Below the pieces are notes generated by a model, which saw only the letters and a program-made list of their open reading frames with translations, was not told the origin of the DNA and did no database searches. From Reclinomonas americana ATCC 50394 (Eukaryota; Jakobida; Jakobea; Jakobida), in the NCBI GenBank assembly GCA_048213135.1, contig PS015095.1, positions 37,270-62,941 on the forward strand: DNA of 25,672 bases. Reading direction: 5' to 3'. Shown piece by piece: positions 1-7,743 of this stretch. Numbering within the stretch: position 1 is the stretch's first letter; every line of letters starts with the position of its first letter. The position numbers were made by a program, and so were the translations under genes.

Positions 1-1
1 A

Positions 2-421
2 TCGCCACCACCACCACCACCGCAGCCGCCAGTGCAAGTGGTCGACATGGCCGAGGTTCGCCGCGTGCTGCAGGACTTTGTCGCCACGGGCGATGAGGCC
101 GAGGCGACACGCGATTTTGTGGCCGCCATTGGTGGTGGTGGTGGTCATGGCACCTTGACCAACGGCGTGACGGCGCTGATTGGCAGTGCGGTGGCGGCGC
201 GTGGTGACGGCGAGCGGCGGGCACTGACGACTCTGTTGGGCCACTGGCTGTCGACGGGCACGGTGACCGAGGAGGCGCTGCGCTCGTCGCTGCGTGTGTT
301 TGCCAGCGAGGCCACGGAGAGTGGACTGTGGGAGGACTGCCCGAAGCTCGCGACCTGGCTGGGGGAGATGTTTGTGTGCGTCGGCGGAGCGGAGGTGGTG
401 CGTGCGTCGTTGGTGCAGTGA
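2..421 (+). CDS. C-terminal part of an eIF4G-type MA3-domain protein (5' end outside the window)
   Basis: The frame is open from the window edge to a TGA at 419-421. It begins with a proline-rich run and continues into an all-helical domain that reads like MA3: a helix with VLQDFVATGDEAEATRDF, then TLTNGVTALIGSAVAARG, a central helix ALTTLLGHWLSTGTVTEEAL, and an ending DCPKLATWLGEMF. The last segment closely resembles the end of the eIF4G/eIFiso4G MA3 domain, where PKxxxxLGEM is typical. In known members MA3 is a HEAT-like scaffold that binds the helicase eIF4A during cap-dependent translation initiation. The protein stops about 15 residues after the domain, so there is no W2 domain as in animal eIF4G1. 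Plant eIF4G and PDCD4 also end close to an MA3 domain. PDCD4 is the main alternative, because only one MA3 copy is visible here. Confidence 0.7.
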   Translation, partial: SPPPPPPQPPVQVVDMAEVRRVLQDFVATGDEAEATRDFVAAIGGGGGHGTLTNGVTALIGSAVAARGDGERRALTTLLGHWLSTGTVTEEALRSSLRVFASEATESGLWEDCPKLATWLGEMFVCVGGAEVVRASLVQ

Positions 422-1263
422 GTTCACTTGAGAGAGATATCGATAGAGAGATGTGTAATTGCTTGTACATTTTTTCTTTGTTTTTTTGTTAATGAATGGT
501 GATGTATAATGAGGGAGATGAAGGGCCGAAGGCCGCGCGTTATGACTCATGGAGGAGAGAGAATCATGATATAATAGGTGCGCACCGAACGCGATTGCAA
601 CTTGTCCGTTCAAGTCGGAGAAATGCTCGTGCACGTCCTCTCATCGCTCAACCCAGTTGAGCATCAGCAGAGCATGCACCGTTCTTCGGCCATTTACTCG
701 TAGATCTGCATTTGGAGAGCAGAAAGGGTTCGATACACGAAGAACAGCAATCCGGACTTGTGGACGATATTGTGGTTGCTGTACAGTTGTCAGGATGCTG
801 CTATCTGCAATGGGCGCAGTGGCGATTGCAAGCTGGCTGCTGGAGGATGCGTCGGGTGCGCTCCAGCGTTCCAAAGCACGAGGCACTGTTCGCTTTGGCT
901 GTTTTGGTGGTTTGCTTGCATGTATCAGTGCTGCTGTTTCTGCATGTTGCAATGGCTGACACGCTCATGATGTCAAGCAGATCGTATAAGATTGGTGTCT
1001 GTGTTGATGTTTTGGATACGGTTGAACTTGGTCATCAAGACAGCTGTTGCTTGTTTGTTGGTGAATGAATTGTTGTTGTTGTTGTTGCCGGTATTACTTT
1101 GCTCGTGGCCGGCTGGCTGAGGTCACTTCGCGCCCGGTCCGGCGACAAACCCGCCACTCCGATAGAGAGAAAGAGAGAGTGTGGGACACCACCTGCTGCT
1201 GTCGACGGATTAATCGATGATGGATGGTGGACTCGACCTCGATTGATGGGAGGCACCACACAC
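422..1263. other. Intergenic stretch without a convincing gene
   Basis: After the MA3-gene stop there is AT-richer sequence (about 422-600), likely the 3' untranslated region and terminator area. From 657 to 1068 several overlapping frames stay open on both strands, but none has a recognisable domain, a sensible splice pattern or a family resemblance. A GTTGTT microsatellite lies near 1069-1087 and a GAGA tract near 1163-1178. The part nearest 1263 would be intron or downstream sequence of the RRP1-like fragment. I searched here for the missing C-terminal part of that gene and did not find it. Confidence 0.5.
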
Positions 1264-1584
1264 TCCAGGTGGTAGTACTTGTCCAGACGCAGGTGGTCCA
1301 GTCGCGGCCACTCGCGCTGCATGGTCAGCATGAAAGTCTCCGCAAAGCGCATGGTCAACTCCATTGTCGGGAATGCGCGCATCAGCTGGCCATGGGCCAT
1401 GCGCTGGGCGAGCTCGCGCTGGACGGGGACTCCGTCGGAGAACCACATGGCTGAGGGGAGGTGAGAAGGTGAGAAGAGGAAAGAGGAAGAGGAGAATGAG
1501 AGGAGAGAACTCACCATAAAAGAGGCCCTTCCAGATGACCAGCATCTCGGCGTCGGTCATCGACCAGTCAGTGTTCACAGAACA
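1264..1584 (-). CDS. RRP1/Nop52-family fragment (two exons, possibly broken)
   Basis: Two minus-strand exons join cleanly. The first, about 1584-1515, encodes WSMTDAEMLVIWKGLFY and has a GTGAGT donor. The second, 1450-1264, encodes AMWFSDGVPVQRELAQRM, then FAETFMLTMQREW and DHLRLDKYYHL. The run IWKGLFYxMWxSD...REWxxxDxLRLDKYY is the diagnostic core of Nop52/RRP1, a nucleolar protein needed for 27S pre-rRNA processing and 60S subunit assembly. The usual N-terminal repeat before this core and the several hundred residues after LRLDKYY are not visible on either side. The fragment may be a decayed duplicate, a gene with long introns leading to exons I cannot recognise, or an assembly artefact. 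The domain call is firm; the state of the gene is not. Confidence 0.65.
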
Positions 1585-1623
1585 CTTCAGAATCTTGCTT
1601 CTTCACTCACGCACACCTCGATA

Positions 1624-1695
1624 GGGTGGGGGACTCTGCAGAGGCCGACAAGGGGTGGGGGACGCCGCGGAGCGGCGGAAAAAGGGTGGGGGTTA
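1624..1695. repeat. G-rich block with three GGGTGGGGG repeats
   Basis: Three copies of GGGTGGGGG lie at about 1625, 1655 and 1685, spaced about 30 bp apart. GC-rich inverted sequence (GCCGCGGAGCGGCGG) lies between the second and third. Runs of three to five G on the plus strand make a guanine quadruplex possible. The block lies between the RRP1-like fragment and the 3' end of the next minus-strand gene. No function is shown. Confidence 0.5.
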
Positions 1696-1764
1696 AGTCG
1701 GCGCGGCGGGACAGAGCGGCTAGAATTCGAATCTGCTCTCATGTGAATGCTGCAGTCCACATGG

Positions 1765-2785
1765 TCACTGACTCTCCTCGAACTCCTTCAACATTTTCAA
1801 CTCGTGCTCGTCTGGCTCGTGCGCAGCAGCCAGCAACTGATAGTGCTCCAAAGCCACTGCGTTATGGACTAACAAAGAGGTGTGAGCAACCATGACAAAA
1901 TGAGTGTCCTCAATGTGAACTCAACTCAGCTGCGGCAGCTGTCCGAAGAAGCTGGCATCGTCGCTACACTGGCCAGCGGCACCCTCCACAAGCTGGTCCG
2001 CGATCCGTTTGCAGAGCGGGTTCAGTTTTTCCCACAAAGACTCAAGAAAGCAGTTCATCTTGGACAACTGGTCGTCGAGTTCGTCGCGCGAGGACCGTTT
2101 CTCGGCGAACTCAGCCACCCGCTGGTGCGATCGCTCACGAAGAAGTGTGACTTGGGTCTTCATGGCTGAAATGAGCTGGTGCGCGGTTGCCGCAGCGAAT
2201 GAGGTTGGTGACAAGGGGGACGTCGCGGGTGAGGATGCGTCCGAGACCGATGATGCGGCAACCGGGGCGGTGCCCACAGCGCTGGACGGAGCGGCAGACG
2301 ACAAACCAGCCGTCAGATCGTCACAGCCAGATTCATCACCACGCGGCGACTCGACCTCGTGTGCACCGTACATGAGATGGCCCATGATCAGCTGGTACAT
2401 CATATCCTCCGGATCCGTCAGAGACGTTGTTGGAAGGGCGGCAGGCGGCTCGACCGCAATGAAAGCACTGACAAAGCGCCGAATCTGTTCGCAACACACT
2501 CCTGAGAAACCCGTCTGATAACAGATGGCTCTGACAATACAAACCACTCGCTTAAATTTGGTGCCCTGGCGAGATCGACGAGCGTTGAGTGGACACGGCG
2601 CAAAGTGAAGATGGCACACAGGCCCAAATTAGACTCACCTCGCACAAATAACTGCGGATCACCGACATGCCTGGAGACGAAAGAGCGGCGAACTCGCGTG
2701 AGGAGTGCTGAGTACCAGCAGGGAGGAGGTGAGTGTTGGAATGGAAATCCCCGGCGCCATTCGCACACACCACATCGTCTGTCAT
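1765..2785 (-). CDS. Unrecognised coiled-coil protein
   Basis: A spliced minus-strand model runs 2785-2639 (ATG at 2785; a second in-frame ATG starts MSVIRSYLCE), 2565-1926 and 1868-1765, with a TGA at 1767-1765. Both introns keep the frame (GTGAGT donor first; GTTGAG...TTAG last, phase 1). The middle exon could itself hold a 33-nt in-frame intron beginning GTGGTTTG. The protein has an N-terminal part without clear features, then RRFVSAFIAVEPP and MMYQLIMGHLMYGAHEVE, then a Ser/Ala-rich linker. A charged helical stretch follows (LLRERSHQRVAEFAEKRSS, LDDQLSKMNCFLESLWEKL), and the end is LEHYQLLAAAHEPDEHELK. The final 100 residues look like a coiled coil, as in subunits of centrosomal, kinetochore, intraflagellar-transport or THO-type complexes. 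I recognise no specific family. It is transcribed away from ISCU. Confidence 0.55.
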
Positions 2786-2977
2786 CGCTCTGTTCCGCCG
2801 GACGGTGTCTCACGAAGCACTTGCTGGTGCGGTTTGTGGCGATGTGGATACTTGACGAGGTTTGCGTGGGGACGTGAGAGGAGAGCTGTGAGAATTTCAC
2901 GCGCGAGCATAGACTAAGACAACGAAAGTCAACTTCGTCGATTTGTGATATGAGTTAATTCATTTTTTCCTTTTTCA
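2786..2977. promoter_or_regulatory. Divergent spacer between the coiled-coil gene and ISCU
   Basis: About 190 bp separate the two start codons. The spacer is pyrimidine- and T-rich just upstream of the ISCU ATG (ATTCATTTTTTCCTTTTTC at about 2958-2976). It must carry the 5' untranslated regions and core promoters of both genes if the chosen starts are right. No TATA box or known factor site could be assigned. Confidence 0.4.
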
Positions 2978-4963
2978 ATGCTTCTCTTGCGACCACTTGC
3001 CACCCTCGGCGCACCATCCACCGCCACTCTCCTCTTCACCAGCCGCACATTGCTCTTCCCCGCACCTGCGCTGCAGCAGCGAGGAATGGCGTACGGCACT
3101 CGCATTCTCGATCACTACAAGGTTTTGCTCTCTCTCTCACTCTCCACTCAACACGCCTCCCCTGCTTCAATGAGCACACTCACACTCTCTTTCTTTCTTT
3201 CTCCCAACACACAGAACCCGAGGAATGTGGGGTGAGCAGCAACGCGAGAGAGAGAGTGATGTGCAACATCGTCACTGTGACGCACACACGCGCGCGCTCA
3301 CCCTTGTCTCTCTGTGTGTGTTCGTCGCAGCTCGTTCGACAAGGATGATCCTTCGGTTGGCACGGCCTTGGTCGGCGCACCGGTGCGTGCGCCAATCTGT
3401 CTTTGCTGCTTTGTTTATGGTGACTGACTTTGTGTGCAGGCGTGTGGTGATGTGGTGCGTGTGCACAGAGAGGGAGAGAGAGAGAGAGAGCGTGTGTGTA
3501 TGTGTGCTCACTGTCTGTGCAGATGAAGCTGCAGATCAAGGTCAATCCGGAGACGGGAGTGATTGAGGACTCGTGCTTCAAGGTGAGAGTGAGAGGGAGG
3601 GAGGGAGAAGGAGAGTGAGAGTGAGAGAAACGTGTGTGTGAGAGAGAGAGAGAGAGTGCGACGGAGATCGATGAAGGAGAGAGTCGGAGGTTGGCGGAGA
3701 ATGCCTGATTGCGACTCGTTTGTGCCTCGTTGACCTTCTGCGTCTCTTGTTTCGCTGGGGTCTGTTGCCTGTGTGTGTGCGATGAGATTCATTCGCGTAT
3801 TGGTCGCTATTGCAATTGCCGTGCTGTCTTTTGAGATTGCGCTTCTTGTGCTGTCTGTTTTGTTTCCCTGTGTTGCTTGTTTGCTCACCGACATCGCTCG
3901 ATGTTCTGGTGTGGTCACTCTGGTACATTTCTTCGGCAGAGTGAACGTCGGGGTTTCGTTTACGGCTGTCGCTGAGTTTTTATGTCTTTCATCTCTCATC
4001 ACACGCCGGCTTCTCACTGTGGTGCTCTCCCTCATTCCTTCTCCCTTGAATATCTCAACGTGCTCCTCGCACGCTGGCTTCGCGTTGTGGTGCTTCTCCG
4101 TCCTCCCTGTTGTCTCCCCTTCGATGTGTCTCGCCATCTCTTCTTACCCGTCGTGATGCTTCTCCGTCAACATTGTCGTCTCCCACATCACGCTGTATCA
4201 TCATCTCCTCACCTCTCATCGCACGCCGGCTTCTCACTGTGGTGCTTTCCTTCATTTCGTCTCCCTTGAATATCTCCACATGCTGGCTTCGCGTTGTAGT
4301 GCTTCTCCAATGTCGCCATCTCCATGAACATACGTACATGGTCCCCGCATGCCGGTTGTGCTTTAACTTCAGTGCCGTGGCCTTCGTGTTCTCGATGTAA
4401 TATCTCTGCATCCTCGTCACACGCCAATGACACTTCTCCTTCATCCATTGTGTCTTCTGTTCGTCGTGTCATCCCTGCTCGACGCACGTCGTTGATGCTT
4501 ATCCTTCATCACTGCTGCCTTCCCCTTGCCCGTTGTACCTCCTCCATCTTCTCGTCGCACACTGTTGATGCTATCGTTGTCTTTTTATGCTGTGTCGCTT
4601 CTCTTTCTTCCATTACCGTCACGCTCTGCACTTAATTCACCCCTTTCCTCTCCATGCAGACCTTCGGCTGCGGCAGCGCCATCGCCTCCAGCTCCCTCGC
4701 CACCACCTGGGTCAAGGGCAAGACCGTCGACGAAGTACTCGCCATCAAAGTGCGTCCGCCCTTCTCCTCTCTCCTTCCTTCCACATCCACCCCCCCTCAC
4801 CCTCTCACAACACATCCACCCTTAGAACTCCGACATTGCCCGACATCTGTCACTGCCACCGGTCAAGCTGCACTGCTCAATGCTGGCCGAGGACGCCATC
4901 AAGGCCGCCGTGTACGACTACAAGAAGAAGCACAACACACCCGAGGAGAATAGTGCACAGTGA
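2978..4963 (+). CDS. ISCU: Iron-sulfur cluster assembly scaffold ISCU, mitochondrial
   Basis: Seven exons (2978-3121, 3215-3231, 3331-3382, 3440-3454, 3523-3582, 4660-4749, 4826-4963) give 171 residues, the usual ISCU length. Residues 1-36 are Arg/Leu/Ser-rich without acidic residues, as in a mitochondrial presequence. The scaffold follows: DHYKNPRNVGSF, ACGDVMKLQIKV, TFGCGSAIASSSLAT and LPPVKLHCSMLAEDAIKAA. The three cluster ligands are Cys73, Cys100 and Cys143, with the conserved Asp75. LPPVK is the known docking motif for the mortalin/HscA chaperone. The protein builds [2Fe-2S] clusters from sulfur delivered by the NFS1 desulfurase. Met after Cys-Ser is the frataxin-dependent state in yeast Isu1; that it applies here is inferred. 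Exon 2 is 17 nt and exon 4 is 15 nt, the latter carrying Cys73. Intron 5 is 1077 bp and unusually long. The last exon is the seed of the downstream tandem repeat. Confidence 0.96.
3991..4308 (+). repeat. Internal duplication in the long ISCU intron
   Basis: The segment 3991-4099 (starting ATCTCTCATCACACGCCGGC) returns at about 4211-4308, offset by 220 bp, with roughly 85-90% identity by eye and a few small deletions. Shorter pieces of the same unit, such as CACGCxxGCTTCxCGTTGTGGTGCTTCTCC and TCGTGATGCTTCTCC, recur more weakly up to about 4520. This suggests a decayed tandem array that expanded this intron. No coding potential is apparent. A pure GA tract lies upstream at about 3470-3490 in the previous intron. 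Confidence 0.7.
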
Positions 4964-5758
4964 GCGCTCTGTGCATCCCTTGTGTATGTGAATGTGCGAG
5001 TGCTTGTAAATATATGTGTGTGCCTTGCATGTCGTAGTCGTCGTCGCCGTACGCCTCGTAGCACTCTACTTGCGCCACATACCATCCACCGGCGACTGCC
5101 GCGGCTGCCGAGGGCGAGGGAGCGATGTGCTGTATTGTGTTTTTTGGTCAGTGTCGGGCGACTGCTCCCCTTGGCTCTACGCTGGCCGAGGACGCCATCA
5201 AGGCCGCCGTGTATGACTACAAGAAGAAGCACAACACACCCGAGGAGAATAGTGCACAGTGAGCGCTCTGTGCATCCCTTGTGTATGTGAATGTGCGAGT
5301 GCTTGTAAATATATGTGTGTTCCTTGCATGTCGTACTTCGTCGTCGCCGTACGCCTCGTAGCACTCTACTTGCGCCACATACAATCCACCGGCGACTACC
5401 GCGGCTGCCGAGGGAGCGATGTGCTGTATTGTGTTTTTTGGTCAGTGTCGGGCGACTGCTCCCCTTGGCTCTACGCTGGCCGAGGACGCCATCAAGGCCG
5501 CCGTGTATGACTACAAGAAGAAGCACAACACACCCGAGGAGAATTGCACAGTGAGCGCCGTGCATCCCTTATGAGAGTGCTTGTAAATATATGTGTGTGT
5601 GCCTTGCATGTCGTACATTAATCATCATCGTCTTCCTCAAAGTCGTCGTCGCCGTACGCCTCGTAGCACTCTACTTGCGCCACATACAATCCACCGGCGA
5701 CTGCCGCGGCCGCCGAGGGAGCGATGCGCTGTTTCATGTGGTCAGTGCTGGTGAGTGA
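4882..5758. repeat. Tandem triplication of the ISCU 3' exon and the opposing gene's 3' exon
   Basis: Three head-to-tail copies begin with GCTGGCCGAGGACGCCATCA at 4882, 5181 and 5475, so the period is 299 then 294 bp. Each unit contains the last 27 codons of ISCU, its downstream sequence (GTGCGAGTGCTTGTAAATATATG), and the reverse complement of the last exon of the minus-strand gene. Units 1 and 2 end with shortened sequence from that gene's last intron. Copies 1 and 2 lack 26 bp (ATTAATCATCATCGTCTTCCTCAAAG) that hold the stop codon and acidic tail of the minus-strand gene. Copy 3 keeps them but has lost 2 bp in the ISCU tail. Copy 1 therefore carries the intact ISCU end and copy 3 the intact end of the opposing gene. 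Confidence 0.93.
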
Positions 5759-6192
5759 ACATGAAACGACCGGCGACCGCGCACCTTGGCCAAGTGCGGC
5801 ATCAACTTGCGCTCGCCGGGCGCCAGCGTCTCACTGTGAGGTCCTTTGATTTGCCCGCCGACACTGATAATGGCGTTGATGGATCGCGAGTAGTCCACCA
5901 TGACTTTCTGCAGTGTGGAGTGAGCGCGTGGAAGATGAGCCATTTTCAACACCGGCACCACCGCACCTTGGCGTGTTTCGAGTCGTTGCACAGCAGATAG
6001 CTGTTTGTAATGGCATCACTGTGGCGACCAGGAAAATAATGAGAAGGGCGATGGAAGACAACAAGGCTGCTGCGATAAACCAACCGCGAATGATAGTGAT
6101 ACATGCGCACGTCTTGCACGCTGTCACTGCCGCGCTGCGCCACCAGCGCCACCCATGCGTGCTCGAGAACCGCCGATGAATCCTCCACGCTA
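5618..6192 (-). CDS. Unrecognised protein with acidic C-terminus (5' part lost in gap)
   Basis: Four visible minus-strand exons splice in frame: 6192-6085 (cut by the gap), 6018-5967, 5907-5785 and 5728-5618, with a TAA at 5620-5618. The joined protein includes VLEHAWVALVAQRGSDSVQD, MYHYHSR, DAITNSYLLCNDSKHAK, KVMVDYSRSINAIISVGGQ, ETLAPGERKLMPHLAK and the tail EAYGDDDFEEDDDD. It looks like a real, soluble, mixed helical protein, but I cannot name the family. The acidic tail is lost in the two repeat copies to its left. In those copies the exon stays open past the missing stop into the repeat, so alternative C-termini are possible. Confidence 0.6.
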
Positions 6193-6551
6193 NNNNNNNN
6201 NNNNNNNNNNNNNNNNNNNNNNNNNNNNNNNNNNNNNNNNNNNNNNNNNNNNNNNNNNNNNNNNNNNNNNNNNNNNNNNNNNNNNNNNNNNNNNNNNNNN
6301 NNNNNNNNNNNNNNNNNNNNNNNNNNNNNNNNNNNNNNNNNNNNNNNNNNNNNNNNNNNNNNNNNNNNNNNNNNNNNNNNNNNNNNNNNNNNNNNNNNNN
6401 NNNNNNNNNNNNNNNNNNNNNNNNNNNNNNNNNNNNNNNNNNNNNNNNNNNNNNNNNNNNNNNNNNNNNNNNNNNNNNNNNNNNNNNNNNNNNNNNNNNN
6501 NNNNNNNNNNNNNNNNNNNNNNNNNNNNNNNNNNNNNNNNNNNNNNNNNNN
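6193..6551. other. Assembly gap (359 N)
   Basis: Unknown bases. The gap hides the 5' part of the minus-strand acidic-tailed gene and the 5' part of the following plus-strand gene. Those two genes would be divergent, so their start codons and promoters are probably in here. The true length may differ from the number of N. Confidence 0.95.
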
Positions 6552-7543
6552 TTCACGGGCGATGGCATTAGCGCGTACACGAGGAAAACCGGCAGCCTGA
6601 CTGCCACTGATTTTGTCGCGTACCTGGAGAAGCAGCAAGACGAGCCGGTGCGAGCGCTGACACGCACTCTTGGCTACAATCAGGAGCTGCGACTCGTGGG
6701 TCGATGTCCGTTCGCCGTGTCTGTGCACTGGCAGCCGATCATCACGGAGGAGCAGAGCCGATTGGAGGCATTGCTGGAGCTGCTCACTGGAGCGACTTCG
6801 GCGGCCGCCAGCGCACAGCCCAGTGCACAGCCTTCGGCCCCAGCGACGGCACGTCCCACTGGCACCAACGGTCCGGCTCCTCGTCGTCGCGGCAGTCACT
6901 CGGAGGCCGCCGCGCAGCCTTCCGCCGCCGCCGCCGCCGCCGAGCGACGACAGCGTGGATCCATGTCGAATCCGAAGCCAGCCTCCATGGCCCTGGCCGA
7001 GAAGGTGGCGCCAGCGCTTCGCAACCGTGCGGCGGCGCCGGTACGTGGCGAAAAGAAGACGGACAAGAGACAACCGGCGCGCGGTGCGGCTGCTGCTCCG
7101 GCTGCTGCTTCGGGACGCAAGCCGTCCACGACATCGACAGCCACCACCCGTTCGGCGGCTCCCAAGTCGAAGCGTGCCACCGCCACCGCCGCCGCCGCAG
7201 TTGCAACTGGTGGCGGTAAGAGGGGCAAGCCGGCAGCGGCGGCAGCGGCAGCAGCCAATGCCGACCGCGACGCTGACGCCGACCACGACGAGAAGGGAGA
7301 GGCCGACGATGCAGATGGTGACGATGTGGATCGATTCGAGGAGCTGTCTTCCTCGTCGTCGTCGTCCTCGAGTGGCGACGACGAAGACGGCGAGGCTGCC
7401 AAGGCGGCAGCAGCGGAGGCGGCTGTGGCGGCGGAGAGTGAGGCGGTGGCCGAGTGGAGCACCGATGTGACGATGGAGGAGATGCTGCGTGGTGTGCGTG
7501 AGGGACCTGGAGGCGCGATGCGTGCAAGTGCGTGCGAATTGCG
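6552..7543 (+). CDS. Ala/Lys/acidic-rich low-complexity protein (both ends in gaps)
   Basis: One frame is open across the whole segment between two gaps. It starts with an ordered part (FTGDGISAYTRKTGSLTATD, FVAYLEKQQDEPVRALTRTL, GYNQELRLVGRCPFAVSVHW, EEQSRLEALLELL). It then becomes low complexity: an Ala/Pro/Ser linker, a basic part with RRRGSHS, GEKKTDKR, APKSKR and GGGKRGKPA set in poly-Ala, and an acidic part with DADADHDEKGEADDADGDD, ten Ser and GDDEDGE. The alternation of Lys/Ala tracts and acidic tracts is like chromatin or nucleolar proteins with histone-H1-like tails. That is only a compositional likeness. A plausible splice donor (GTGCGTGAGG) lies near 7493, so the last 50 bases may be intron. 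I do not recognise the ordered domain. Confidence 0.6.
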
Positions 7544-7743
7544 NNNNNNNNNNNNNNNNNNNNNNNNNNNNNNNNNNNNNNNNNNNNNNNNNNNNNNNNN
7601 NNNNNNNNNNNNNNNNNNNNNNNNNNNNNNNNNNNNNNNNNNNNNNNNNNNNNNNNNNNNNNNNNNNNNNNNNNNNNNNNNNNNNNNNNNNNNNNNNNNN
7701 NNNNNNNNNNNNNNNNNNNNNNNNNNNNNNNNNNNNNNNNNNN
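7544..7743. other. Assembly gap (200 N)
   Basis: Unknown bases. The gap separates the convergent 3' ends of the low-complexity gene and the calpain-like gene, hiding the rest of the calpain EF-hand region. Exactly 200 N suggests an estimated or padded size. Confidence 0.95.

Noticed and set aside
657-1068. Overlapping plus-strand frames of about 100 codons in the long spacer
   Set aside because: No domain, no splice logic and no likeness to a family. Several frames are open at once, which points to base composition rather than coding.
1715-1745. TTCGAATC resembling a tRNA T-loop
   Set aside because: No matching T stem, anticodon arm or acceptor stem could be paired around it.
4918-5565. 215-codon minus-strand frame across the triplication
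   Set aside because: It is open because the repeat has a near-constant period and no stop in that frame. It reads the complement of ISCU coding sequence and untranslated sequence, with no independent support.
4882-5758. CRISPR-like direct repeats
   Set aside because: Units are about 295 bp, contain exons of two genes, and lie in a spliced eukaryotic locus.
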